A DNA stretch of 14,157 nucleotides from Siphonobacter sp047605205 (GTDB lineage: Bacteria; Bacteroidota; Bacteroidia; Cytophagales; Spirosomataceae): assembly GCA_047605205.1 (NCBI GenBank), contig JASGGE010000105.1, positions 1-14,157 of the forward strand, in the 5' to 3' direction. Within the stretch, counting starts at the first letter, position 1. Each line of letters opens with the position of its first letter. Position numbers and translations under genes: made by a program. A model generated the notes under the pieces. That model did no database searches. It saw only the letters and a program-made list of their open reading frames with translations, and was not told the origin of the DNA. Positions 1-6,614 of this stretch are shown in pieces.

Positions 1-4
1 TAAC

Positions 5-1000
5 ATGACCAAAATTCGTGTCGCTATCAATGGATTCGGCCGTATTGGACGACTCTCCTTCCGTCGCTTACTTGAAAAAGAAAACGTGGAAGTGGTAGCT
101 ATTAATGACCTTACGGATAACGCAACTCTTGCTCACCTATTAAAGTACGATTCTGTACAAGGAAAATTTGCCGGCACTGTAGACTCAGACGCTGAGAGCA
201 TTACTGTAAATGGTCAAAAGATTCACGCTTACGCTGAAAGAGATCCTAAATTACTTCCTTGGGGAGAATTAAATGTAGACGTAGTGGTTGAATCAACCGG
301 CCGTTTTGTAGACGAAGCTGGGGCGAGTCAACACCTTACTGCCGGAGCTAAAAAGGTTATTATCTCTGCTCCTGCAAAAGGGAATGTTAAAACCGTTGTA
401 TTAGGCGTAAATGACGATACCTTGACCGGTGACGAAAAAATCGTTTCTAATGCTTCTTGTACTACCAATTGCCTTGCCCCAATGGCAAAGGTATTGGATG
501 ATGTTTTTGGTATTGAAAAAGGGTATATGACTACTGTACACGCTTATACAGCAGATCAAAACCTTCAGGATGCCCCTCACAGCGACCTTCGTCGTGCTCG
601 TGCAGCAGCGGTGTCTATTGTACCAAGTACAACTGGAGCGGCTAAAGCAATTGGTTTAGTACTTCCTAGCTTAAAAGGTAAACTCGATGGTGCGGCTCTT
701 CGTGTACCTACACCTACAGGTTCTGTAACCGATCTTACTGTAATCCTGAAACGTGAGGCTACCGCTGCAGAAATCAATGCTGCTATGAAAGAAGCCGCTG
801 AAAACGGACCGTTAAAAGGAATTATGTTTTATAACGTGGATCCTATCGTTTCAGCTGATATCGTAGGAGACAAACACTCTTGTATCTTCGATTCTGAGCT
901 TACTTCTTCTCAGGGTACTCTTGCTAAAGTAGTAGGCTGGTATGATAACGAAGCCGGTTATTCCAGTCGCGTTGCTGACTTAGTAGCTAAAATCGGATAA
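5..1000 (+). CDS. gapA: Glyceraldehyde-3-phosphate dehydrogenase, type I
   Basis: This cytoplasmic glycolytic enzyme oxidises glyceraldehyde 3-phosphate, with NAD+ and phosphate, to 1,3-bisphosphoglycerate. The 331-residue protein is the usual full length. The N-terminal Rossmann fold carries NGFGRIGR at residues 9-16, and Asp35 at the end of the second strand fits a preference for NAD over NADP. The catalytic cysteine is Cys152 in SNASCTTNC, with its partner His179 in TVHAYT. The C-terminal family signature GWYDNEAGYS lies at 311-320. The ATG at position 5 gives the canonical MTKIRVAING start, so the gene is complete, but only 4 bases of its upstream region are in the window and its promoter cannot be judged. 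It runs towards folC and ends 16 bases before a strong palindromic terminator. Nothing looks abnormal. Identification is secure; a biosynthetic NADP-type paralogue is unlikely because of Asp35. Confidence 0.98.
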   Translation: MTKIRVAINGFGRIGRLSFRRLLEKENVEVVAINDLTDNATLAHLLKYDSVQGKFAGTVDSDAESITVNGQKIHAYAERDPKLLPWGELNVDVVVESTGRFVDEAGASQHLTAGAKKVIISAPAKGNVKTVVLGVNDDTLTGDEKIVSNASCTTNCLAPMAKVLDDVFGIEKGYMTTVHAYTADQNLQDAPHSDLRRARAAAVSIVPSTTGAAKAIGLVLPSLKGKLDGAALRVPTPTGSVTDLTVILKREATAAEINAAMKEAAENGPLKGIMFYNVDPIVSADIVGDKHSCIFDSELTSSQGTLAKVVGWYDNEAGYSSRVADLVAKIG

Positions 1001-1016
1001 TCCGTTCATTACCAAT

Positions 1017-1051
1017 AAAAATCCCTTGCAGAATTCTGCAAGGGATTTTTT
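1017..1051. terminator. Palindromic bidirectional terminator between gapA and folC
   Basis: Positions 1017-1050 form a perfect 34-base palindrome centred on GAATTC (1031-1036). The GC-rich part of the stem is TCCCTTGCAGA, with A5 on one side and T6 on the other. Read on either strand the hairpin is followed by a T run, so it should stop both gapA transcripts and folC transcripts coming the other way. It starts 16 bases after the gapA stop codon and ends 38 bases before the folC stop codon. Confidence 0.9.
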
Positions 1052-1088
1052 ATTTTCAATACTACAGCAATAGTTGTTTTTTAAACAA

Positions 1089-2369
1089 TTATAATCGATC
1101 AATATCTGCAACCACGAAAGTGCTTCCCCCCACCACAATTAAATCATCTGGCTCAGCCTGACTGGTTACATTTTCAATTGCCTTATTTACATCTTCAATT
1201 ACTTTGCCGTGCAATTCATAACTTTCGGCTTTTTCCTGTAACTGGGTTGCTTTTAATGCTCTGGGAGTAGACGCTTCACAAAATACATAATGAGCATCTT
1301 TTGGATACAAGGGTAAAAGCTTTCCTAAATCTTTGTCTTTTACAAAACCCAGGATTAACCACAATTTCTTATACGAATAAGAATGTATTGTCTCAAGTAC
1401 TACTTTAACGCCCGGTTCATTATGTCCCGTGTCACAAAATAGATTGGGGCCTAATTGCTGCCAGCGGCCTTTCAAACCTGTTAATTCCACCACATGACTC
1501 AAGGCATTCGATAGAGCATCGTCATCAATACGATAACCCATTTCTCTTAATAGCTCAATGGATTTAAGTACTCCTAAAACATTTTTACGCTGATATGATC
1601 CGATCAAATCCAGTTGAAGAAGCCACTCTTCCTTATCAGACTGAATGGAGAGGTGTCGTTTACCTTTTCTGAGCTCATCATCCTGAATTGAATAAGAGTC
1701 TTCGGCAAAATAAATGGGAGCCTGACATGTAAGGGCGATTTCCTTAAAAACGGGATCAGATTCTGCCTGGTGTTCACTCACCACAACAGGAACATGCTCT
1801 TTAATGATACCTCCTTTTTCAGCCGCAATTTTTCCCAGCGTATCTCCTAATACATCCGCATGATCCCAGCCGATATTGGTAATTAAACAAAGCTCTGGAG
1901 TAATAATATTCGTGGAATCTAATCGCCCACCCATCCCCACTTCAATTACGGCTATATCCACGTTTTGTAGTTCAAATTCGTAAAATGCTAAAGCAACGCT
2001 TACTTCAAAAAAGGATGGATTTACTGAATGAATAAACATTCTAATACGTTCCACAAAATCAATAACTCGTTGTTGATCAATAGGTTGACCATTTATTTTA
2101 ACTCGTTCGGTGTAATCTTTCAAATGTGGAGACGTATATAAACCTGTTTTATAGCCCGCTTGTTGTAAAATAGCTGCCAGCATATGGGAACTACTGCCCT
2201 TTCCATTGGTTCCGGCTACATGAATTGTCTTTAATCGAGCGTGAGGATTGCCTAAAAATTCAAGTAAGGCTTTGGTATTATCCAGTCCTGGTTTATAGGC
2301 TTTCTTACCAATAAGCTGAAAGGCTGGTAATTGCTGATATAGAAAATCGATTGTTTCCTGGTAGGTCAT
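1089..2369 (-). CDS. folC: Folylpolyglutamate synthase / dihydrofolate synthase
   Basis: This cytoplasmic Mur-ligase-family enzyme uses ATP to add glutamate to dihydropteroate and/or to reduced folates. From the ATG at 2369 the protein has 426 residues, normal for FolC. It shows the P-loop AGTNGKGS at residues 52-59, SPHL at 80-83, EVGMGGRLDSTN at 143-154 and AAEKGGI near 185, whose lysine is the likely carbamylated active-site residue. The C-terminal ligase domain contains DTGHNEPG. The frame stays open to a TTG-free ATG at 2411, but that extension would be read through the preceding gene's terminator hairpin, and the family normally begins as here (MTYQETIDFLYQQLP). The start codon lies only 5 bases after the terminator T run and has no Shine-Dalgarno-like sequence, common in Bacteroidota. 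A perfect -7 promoter element sits just upstream. Whether it has one or both synthase activities cannot be read from the sequence. Confidence 0.95.
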   Translation of the reverse strand: MTYQETIDFLYQQLPAFQLIGKKAYKPGLDNTKALLEFLGNPHARLKTIHVAGTNGKGSSSHMLAAILQQAGYKTGLYTSPHLKDYTERVKINGQPIDQQRVIDFVERIRMFIHSVNPSFFEVSVALAFYEFELQNVDIAVIEVGMGGRLDSTNIITPELCLITNIGWDHADVLGDTLGKIAAEKGGIIKEHVPVVVSEHQAESDPVFKEIALTCQAPIYFAEDSYSIQDDELRKGKRHLSIQSDKEEWLLQLDLIGSYQRKNVLGVLKSIELLREMGYRIDDDALSNALSHVVELTGLKGRWQQLGPNLFCDTGHNEPGVKVVLETIHSYSYKKLWLILGFVKDKDLGKLLPLYPKDAHYVFCEASTPRALKATQLQEKAESYELHGKVIEDVNKAIENVTSQAEPDDLIVVGGSTFVVADIDRL

Positions 2370-2374
2370 TGGGC

Positions 2375-2408
2375 AAAAAAAAATGCGTACCTGACAAAGG
2401 TACGCATT
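2375..2408 (-). terminator. Intrinsic terminator of the TonB-like gene
   Basis: Read on the minus strand, a 10-bp perfect stem (AATGCGTACC, loop TTTGTCA, GGTACGCATT) is followed by an unbroken run of T residues, nine of them at 2375-2383 counting those shared with the stem. It begins 24 bases after the stop codon of the gene at 2432-3364. The T run ends 5 bases before the folC start codon, so terminator and folC leader share the same DNA. Confidence 0.85.
2395..2402 (-). promoter_or_regulatory. Candidate -7 promoter element for folC inside a terminator
   Basis: On the minus strand these bases read TACCTTTG, an exact match to the Bacteroidota -7 consensus TAnnTTTG. Initiation would fall near 2388-2389, giving a leader of about 20 bases before the folC ATG at 2369. 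No good TTTG element is found 19 bases upstream (the bases there read TTAT), so the promoter is only half supported. The site lies in the loop and one arm of the terminator of the TonB-like gene. Confidence 0.4.
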
Positions 2409-2431
2409 CATTGAAGCGATTATAATTAATT

Positions 2432-3364
2432 CTATTGCGATCTGACAACGAATGTAATGGTTCCGGTAGATTGACTCGGACGATTACCGGAGGAGTTGGT
2501 AGGAACAAAATCCAGACGCTCAATTTCCCGTTCACATTTGCGTACATCCGCAGGGCTTAAGGTACTTTCTACCACCGATTTCGAAATAAGATTACCATTT
2601 TCGTCTATTTTGATCCTAAAAACTACTTTACCGTCTGAAGTTAATCCTTGCGGACTGGGTCGTCTGCTCCAGGACCATCCGGTCATATTTAGAGACGAAC
2701 CATTTCCACCACCACCACCTGTGCCTTTGCCATAAAGGCCTTTTCCGTCAACCTTTCCATCAGGGCTTCCGTAATCACCAACCCCTTTATTACCAGCCGG
2801 GCCATTGTTATTACCGCCGGGGTTATCACTCGTACCACCGGTTGTACCATTTGATTTGGCTTTGCCGTATAAGCCCTTGGAATCAACTTTAGGTTGCTCT
2901 ACTACCTTCACTTCACGCTTTGCTGGTGTAGGTTCTTTCGCTTCTACTGTCTTTACTTCCTTCGGTTCGGGGCGTGGTGGTACTTTGACTGGGCTTTCTA
3001 TTTTGGAGGTTTTTACCGGAGCTTCCGGGGCCTTAGGAGTAGGCTTTGTTTTTACTACTTCTTCTACAACTTCTTTACGTTCAGTATGTTTTACTTTTAC
3101 CTCTTCTTTTGCGGGTTTCGATTCCTCCCGATTTTTAAGCGGACTTGGCTTGTTTCTAGTCTGGATATCCCCACTTCCCAGAGCTCCGCTTCCGAGGTTA
3201 GCCAGTTCTATTCCAACCATAGGTTCTGGTGGTGGTGAGAGTGTCCAGATCCCAACAAACCACAGCAGTAGTAAAAGCACTGCATATAGTGCCGTGGTAA
3301 TGATGAAGGCTGTCGAGCGATTTTTTCGTTCTTCCTGTTCTATGAATAAGCTCGGATTTACCAT
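2432..3364 (-). CDS. TonB-family energy transducer-like protein
   Basis: This 310-residue protein has the TonB layout: a short cytoplasmic N-terminus, one membrane segment at about 18-41 (ending LLLWFVGIW), a long periplasmic region rich in Pro, Lys and Glu (about 72-160), a Gly/Asn-rich linker (about 165-225), and a C-terminal alpha/beta domain at about 226-309. That last domain (GKVVFRIKIDENGNLIS, then a pair of Asp/Glu-rich helices and TGTITFVVRSQ) resembles TonB C-terminal domains, which contact the TonB box of outer-membrane receptors. TonB proteins carry energy from an ExbB/ExbD motor; no exbB or exbD is in the window. The linker contains two copies of KVDxKGLYGK (159-168 and 204-213), which I do not recognise as a named motif. 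It has its own terminator and lies between folC and the SPOR gene, both on the same strand. An AgmX/PglI-like or other TonB-fold periplasmic protein is the alternative. Confidence 0.82.
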   Translation of the reverse strand: MVNPSLFIEQEERKNRSTAFIITTALYAVLLLLLWFVGIWTLSPPPEPMVGIELANLGSGALGSGDIQTRNKPSPLKNREESKPAKEEVKVKHTERKEVVEEVVKTKPTPKAPEAPVKTSKIESPVKVPPRPEPKEVKTVEAKEPTPAKREVKVVEQPKVDSKGLYGKAKSNGTTGGTSDNPGGNNNGPAGNKGVGDYGSPDGKVDGKGLYGKGTGGGGGNGSSLNMTGWSWSRRPSPQGLTSDGKVVFRIKIDENGNLISKSVVESTLSPADVRKCEREIERLDFVPTNSSGNRPSQSTGTITFVVRSQ

Positions 3365-3452
3365 ACAATGAATCAGATAGTCTTCGTATTTTCTTAAACG
3401 TTAATTTCCTCTTTTTGTGTTCAGTCTTTCCGCAATAACTTTTAAAAGACCT

Positions 3453-3483
3453 AAAAAAACTCCAAACCTGGCTGGTTTGGAGT
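3453..3483 (-). terminator. Intrinsic terminator of the SPOR-domain gene
   Basis: On the minus strand a 10-bp perfect stem (ACTCCAAACC, loop AGCCA, GGTTTGGAGT) runs into seven T residues (3453-3459). It starts 37 bases after the stop codon of the gene at 3521-4663 and separates that gene from the TonB-like gene, which therefore probably has its own promoter in 3365-3452. I could not identify that promoter with confidence. Confidence 0.88.
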
Positions 3484-3520
3484 CGAAAATAAAAGTAGAT
3501 ATGCTGAAAAGCAAAGGTTT

Positions 3521-4663
3521 TTAATTAGCCTTTAAAATCCAGAGGTTATTATTGAAATCGTTTCCGATTTGCTGGGCGGCATGCTGAGCTTCATTAGCAG
3601 TAGCATACGTAGCGTTTAACGCTACCTTCACTAACCCACGTGAGCGAGGGCGAATCACCTGGGTTTCATAACCCTTAGCAATGAGCAGCTTTTGCATTAC
3701 TGTAGCATTTTTTACGCTACCAAAACTTCCCACTATGATAAAATAACCATTGGTGATATTTTGTCCTGCCAGGTTTTTTGCTTTGGAAGGGCTCACTATA
3801 AAACGCGTCTTACTAACTGCTTTGCTCAGTACTTTTTCTGGAAGGGTTATTTTTTTCTCTTCCGTGGGGGGAAGTACTTTAGCTTCTACAACTATTGGTT
3901 TAGCTTCTACAATTATTGGTTTAGCTTCTACAACTGGTTTAGCTTCTACAACTGGTTTAGCTTCTACAATAACTTTTACATGAGAAGCTGGCTCTTTTTC
4001 AGGTAACCAGGAAAAATAATCAATTGAGGGAAAGGGATTCATGCTACTCAAGGTCATTTTCTGATCTTTTACACTGACCCATCCTAATATTCCCAGGGTA
4101 GCAAATACCAGAATAACTGCCGCGGCAATCCACCGCCTCCAACCAGAAGTATTTATGGTGTGGGTTTCGGAAACAACTTCCTCTACCTTAGGTTCCAGAA
4201 TGGTCTGTTTAGCTTTAACCAAAGGAACAGTTGCAGTTTCCTCACTACGAAGGTACTTCAGCTTAATGGTAGTCAATCCGTAACTATCAGCATGAAAGTT
4301 GATCTTGCCTTCTGGTTCAAAAACGAGCTTTCCTTCCTGATTTTCAGTGAAGGTTCCAAGTTGAGCAAACTGATAAGGCTGCTTGTGCCTAATACATGAA
4401 CGAACCTCCTCTACAAAATGACGGATTCGATTTAATATGTCTTCGCGTGAACGACCCTCTTTAGCTGCGATATAGCTGGAAAGTAATCCATCATCAAACT
4501 GCAACATTTCATTGAAAACTAACCGTTTTCGAGGAGGGAGCATCGTGTCGGGTTGCACAAATGTGGCCGAATCGAAATTGGCAATGAACCCGCCAAAATC
4601 AGGAATCACCACACAGTCCTGTTCGAATAGAAGATTTTTAATGTATTCAGGAATAGACAACAT
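3521..4663 (-). CDS. HU-CCDC81 and SPOR domain membrane protein
   Basis: This 380-residue bitopic inner-membrane protein has a cytoplasmic N-terminal half (about 1-140; IPDFGGFIANF, PPRKRLVFNEMLQFDDGLL, QLGTFTENQEG) that matches my memory of the tandem bacterial HU-CCDC81 domains, relatives of the DNA-binding HU fold. A membrane segment follows at about 178-197, then a linker with five VEAKP/VEAK repeats (233-262), then a C-terminal SPOR domain at about 305-378 (GYFIIVGSFGSVKNA through NLWILKAN). SPOR domains bind glycan strands stripped of stem peptides, typically at the division septum. The combination suggests a protein tying the cell wall to something in the cytoplasm, perhaps the nucleoid, although DNA binding by this HU variant is not established by the sequence. 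It has a good promoter upstream (4737-4767) and a terminator downstream, so it is probably monocistronic. Domain assignments are from pattern recognition only. Confidence 0.85.
   Translation of the reverse strand: MLSIPEYIKNLLFEQDCVVIPDFGGFIANFDSATFVQPDTMLPPRKRLVFNEMLQFDDGLLSSYIAAKEGRSREDILNRIRHFVEEVRSCIRHKQPYQFAQLGTFTENQEGKLVFEPEGKINFHADSYGLTTIKLKYLRSEETATVPLVKAKQTILEPKVEEVVSETHTINTSGWRRWIAAAVILVFATLGILGWVSVKDQKMTLSSMNPFPSIDYFSWLPEKEPASHVKVIVEAKPVVEAKPVVEAKPIIVEAKPIVVEAKVLPPTEEKKITLPEKVLSKAVSKTRFIVSPSKAKNLAGQNITNGYFIIVGSFGSVKNATVMQKLLIAKGYETQVIRPRSRGLVKVALNATYATANEAQHAAQQIGNDFNNNLWILKAN
3880..3975 (-). repeat. In-frame 18/21-bp tandem repeat coding VEAKP units
   Basis: Five consecutive units begin with TAGCTTCTACAA on the plus strand: two of 21 bases (3880-3900, 3901-3921), two identical units of 18 bases (3922-3939, 3940-3957) and a diverged last unit (3958-3975). 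Both unit lengths are multiples of three, so gain or loss of a unit leaves the SPOR protein in frame and only changes the length of its periplasmic linker. Confidence 0.92.
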
Positions 4664-4736
4664 AATTCAGACGAGGTTGAATGAACAACAATTCTGAAAA
4701 TCAGACCACTATTGATAACGAGGTCATTTGAAGGTT

Positions 4737-4767
4737 TAAAGGTAATAGTTCTGTTCAGAAATTCAAA
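4737..4767 (-). promoter_or_regulatory. Bacteroidota-type promoter for the SPOR-domain gene
   Basis: On the minus strand TTTG (4767-4764) is followed after exactly 19 bases by TACCTTTA (4744-4737), one base from the consensus -33 TTTG, N19, -7 TAnnTTTG. Initiation near 4731 would leave a leader of about 68 bases before the ATG at 4663. Spacing and both boxes agree, making this the best promoter candidate in the window. Confidence 0.6.
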
Positions 4768-4819
4768 CATTCCCAACTTTACTGATGAATTCTAGTCTAA
4801 GAAAAAGATCTAAACATCT

Positions 4820-4862
4820 TTAAATAAACCAAAAGAGCTCCTTTATATGGGAGCTCTTTTGG
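4820..4862 (-). terminator. Intrinsic terminator of the TPR/barrel operon
   Basis: On the minus strand a 13-bp perfect stem (CCAAAAGAGCTCC, 8-base loop, GGAGCTCTTTTGG) is followed by TTTATTTAAAG. It starts 16 bases after the barrel gene's stop codon and closes the two-gene operon before the SPOR gene's promoter. The T tract is interrupted by one A but the stem is strong. Confidence 0.82.
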
Positions 4863-4878
4863 GGGGCAAGGGTGTAAA

Positions 4879-6570
4879 TTAAAATTGGTATGATACTCCC
4901 GCCAGGAAGTTAATGCCCTGCTGCCTGTAATACTGATACCGCTGATAATTCTTTCCGATGATGTTATTGATTCCTACAAATACTGAAAACTGATCCGTTA
5001 ACAGGTAATTAGTACGCAAATTCAGATCTACAATGGTAGGTAATTTCTGAACCTTCGCAGACACGGGGTTTCTTCCCTGTAGTCCGCCAATGAAGTAAAA
5101 ATCAGTAGAGAGGATTAACTTCTGCTGGAAAGTAAGACTATTACTCCAGGTTGTTGTAAAGGTTGGTCGATGCCAGGCTTGATCTAAAGTTTGTAAATCA
5201 TAGCCATAAACATCGAATTTCAGATAAGAACGCCACCAGTCCTGATGCTGATAATTCAACTGTCCCGACACGGCGATCACATTCGTTAAACCATTATCAA
5301 CAGGAGTATCATACAAGACATCAAACCGGGAGGTATCCTTGGCGGCATTGTTAAACACGTAGAAATTGCGGTATCCGCCAAAAGAAACCTTCGCTTCGTA
5401 CGTAAAGCCTTCGCCTATTCCACCTTTCGAGCCAATGTAAAACTCTCTGACTTTTTCAGTATTCAATAATTTGACATTCGGAGCCAGGAATTGATTTTCG
5501 TTCGTCAGTGTCCGTAAGGTGTTCCGCTGCACGTCTCCTTCATACCCGGCAAAAACATGGATACCATCTAGTAAAGTATAGTCCAGTTGAATAACTGGGT
5601 AACCATGTGTGGGCTTGGTTAAATTATTCAGATTGTCGGTTTCATGCACTACGTTAATGCCCGCCAAAACACTAAACCGATCCGTGCGATACTGGAAGGT
5701 TGGCTTGATCCGAAACAGATTCCGGTTGTTCGTTAAAGAATCAGTCCGTTGGGTTACGTACGCATCTGCTGCCAAGTGCGTAAGAAAAGTACTCGTGATC
5801 GGAAAAGTAGCTTTCAGATTTGTTCCCCAATCGTATTCTTTTGCCTCAGTGAAGGTACTTAAGGTTTGTAATTTAGTAGCAATCGAGTAATCAACTTTGG
5901 CATCTTTCTGGGCATTTTCCAGGCCAATTCCTACATTAAACTGATTCAAGACCTGCTTAATAGTCGTTCGTGTTGGAACATCAGGGGTAGTTCGATAGCC
6001 ATAGAAATAAAATTGATTGCGGTCATACCCAATGTCTCCTGTAAGTTTTACATTATTCGTTAAATACCTTCCGCCTACTTGTATCAATTGTTGGCTTGTA
6101 CCTGAGTTTTTTCCATCTACTGGTCCGGTAGCAGTAGAATTATGTTTCAGCTTCACACTAACGCCATAAGGTAAATCATTGCGGGAATTAAGATTGCCTT
6201 CCAATAAGAAGCGGCCGTAATTCCCTACCCCAATTTTTGCCTCTGAATTGTAAAGGGCACCTTCGTTCTGTCCTTTTGGCAATACGCTAACCACAGGATT
6301 GAAATCAGGCGGAGCTACCAACAATTTCTGATCAGTAAACTGATACTTGAACGGTTGACGCTCGAGGCGAGCTGCCTGACTCGCAGGGATTTTTTCGAAA
6401 TTACGCGATTGAACGGATAGGGTAATCTTCCGTTCCCGCACAATATCTACCTCCCCTGATTCAATTTGCCCTTCCGAAGGGTTCTTTCCTTTATTTTGGG
6501 CAAAGGCACTCACACTATAGATGAGTATTCCTAAATACCAGACAGATTTTATGAAAGACTTTACTTGCAT
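4879..6570 (-). CDS. Outer-membrane beta-barrel, plug-less TonB-receptor-like
   Basis: From the ATG at 6570 the protein has 563 residues and a clear signal peptide (SFIKSVWYLGILIYSVSAFA, cleavage before or near QNKG). After a mature N-terminal stretch of about 80 residues with a charged patch (GEVDIVRERKITL), the rest alternates amphipathic strands with aromatic girdles and short turns, and ends in VSYQF; a terminal Phe is the usual BAM signal of an outer-membrane barrel. Such proteins are commonly labelled TonB-dependent receptor, and the C-terminal GINNIIGKNYQ resembles the last strands of that family. There is no room for, and no trace of, the roughly 110-residue plug domain, and no SusC-type N-terminal extension. 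An in-frame GTG at 6603 would add 11 residues before the signal peptide and is less likely. It follows the TPR gene by 44 bases, so the two are almost certainly co-transcribed and probably partners. Substrate unknown. Confidence 0.8.
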   Translation of the reverse strand: MQVKSFIKSVWYLGILIYSVSAFAQNKGKNPSEGQIESGEVDIVRERKITLSVQSRNFEKIPASQAARLERQPFKYQFTDQKLLVAPPDFNPVVSVLPKGQNEGALYNSEAKIGVGNYGRFLLEGNLNSRNDLPYGVSVKLKHNSTATGPVDGKNSGTSQQLIQVGGRYLTNNVKLTGDIGYDRNQFYFYGYRTTPDVPTRTTIKQVLNQFNVGIGLENAQKDAKVDYSIATKLQTLSTFTEAKEYDWGTNLKATFPITSTFLTHLAADAYVTQRTDSLTNNRNLFRIKPTFQYRTDRFSVLAGINVVHETDNLNNLTKPTHGYPVIQLDYTLLDGIHVFAGYEGDVQRNTLRTLTNENQFLAPNVKLLNTEKVREFYIGSKGGIGEGFTYEAKVSFGGYRNFYVFNNAAKDTSRFDVLYDTPVDNGLTNVIAVSGQLNYQHQDWWRSYLKFDVYGYDLQTLDQAWHRPTFTTTWSNSLTFQQKLILSTDFYFIGGLQGRNPVSAKVQKLPTIVDLNLRTNYLLTDQFSVFVGINNIIGKNYQRYQYYRQQGINFLAGVSYQF

Positions 6571-6614
6571 TCGATCGATAACGTTAAGAATATGTAAGAA
6601 CACTTTAGATAGCT

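Noticed and set aside
577..777. Minus-strand open frame inside gapA
   Set aside because: It is fully contained in a strongly conserved gene on the other strand and shows no recognisable protein features.
2370..2411. Upstream folC start at 2411
   Set aside because: The extra 14 codons would be read through the terminator hairpin and T run of the previous gene, and the family normally begins at the internal methionine at 2369.
2805..3371. Long open frame of 188 codons on the plus strand
   Set aside because: It is antisense to the Pro/Lys/Glu-rich region of the TonB-like gene, whose biased codons leave the opposite strand free of stops. The translation is low-complexity Ser/Gly/Phe-rich with no family resemblance.
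3396..3425. Possible promoter for the TonB-like gene (AACGTTTA with ACTG 19 bases upstream, minus strand)
   Set aside because: Both boxes deviate from the consensus (first T and last G of the -7, two bases of the -33); too weak to list as a feature.
3692..4006. Plus-strand open frames with repeated WFSFYN or GLASTT units
   Set aside because: These are antisense readings of the VEAKP tandem repeat in the SPOR gene; the repetitive look comes from that repeat.
4804..4821. Small hairpin AAAGAT/ATCTTT downstream of the barrel operon terminator
   Set aside because: Only 6 bp, AT-rich and without a T run; likely chance in AT-rich intergenic DNA.
6571..6603. GTG start for the barrel at 6603
   Set aside because: It would put 11 residues (FLHILNVIDR and neighbours) before an already good signal peptide; the ATG at 6570 gives a normal export signal.
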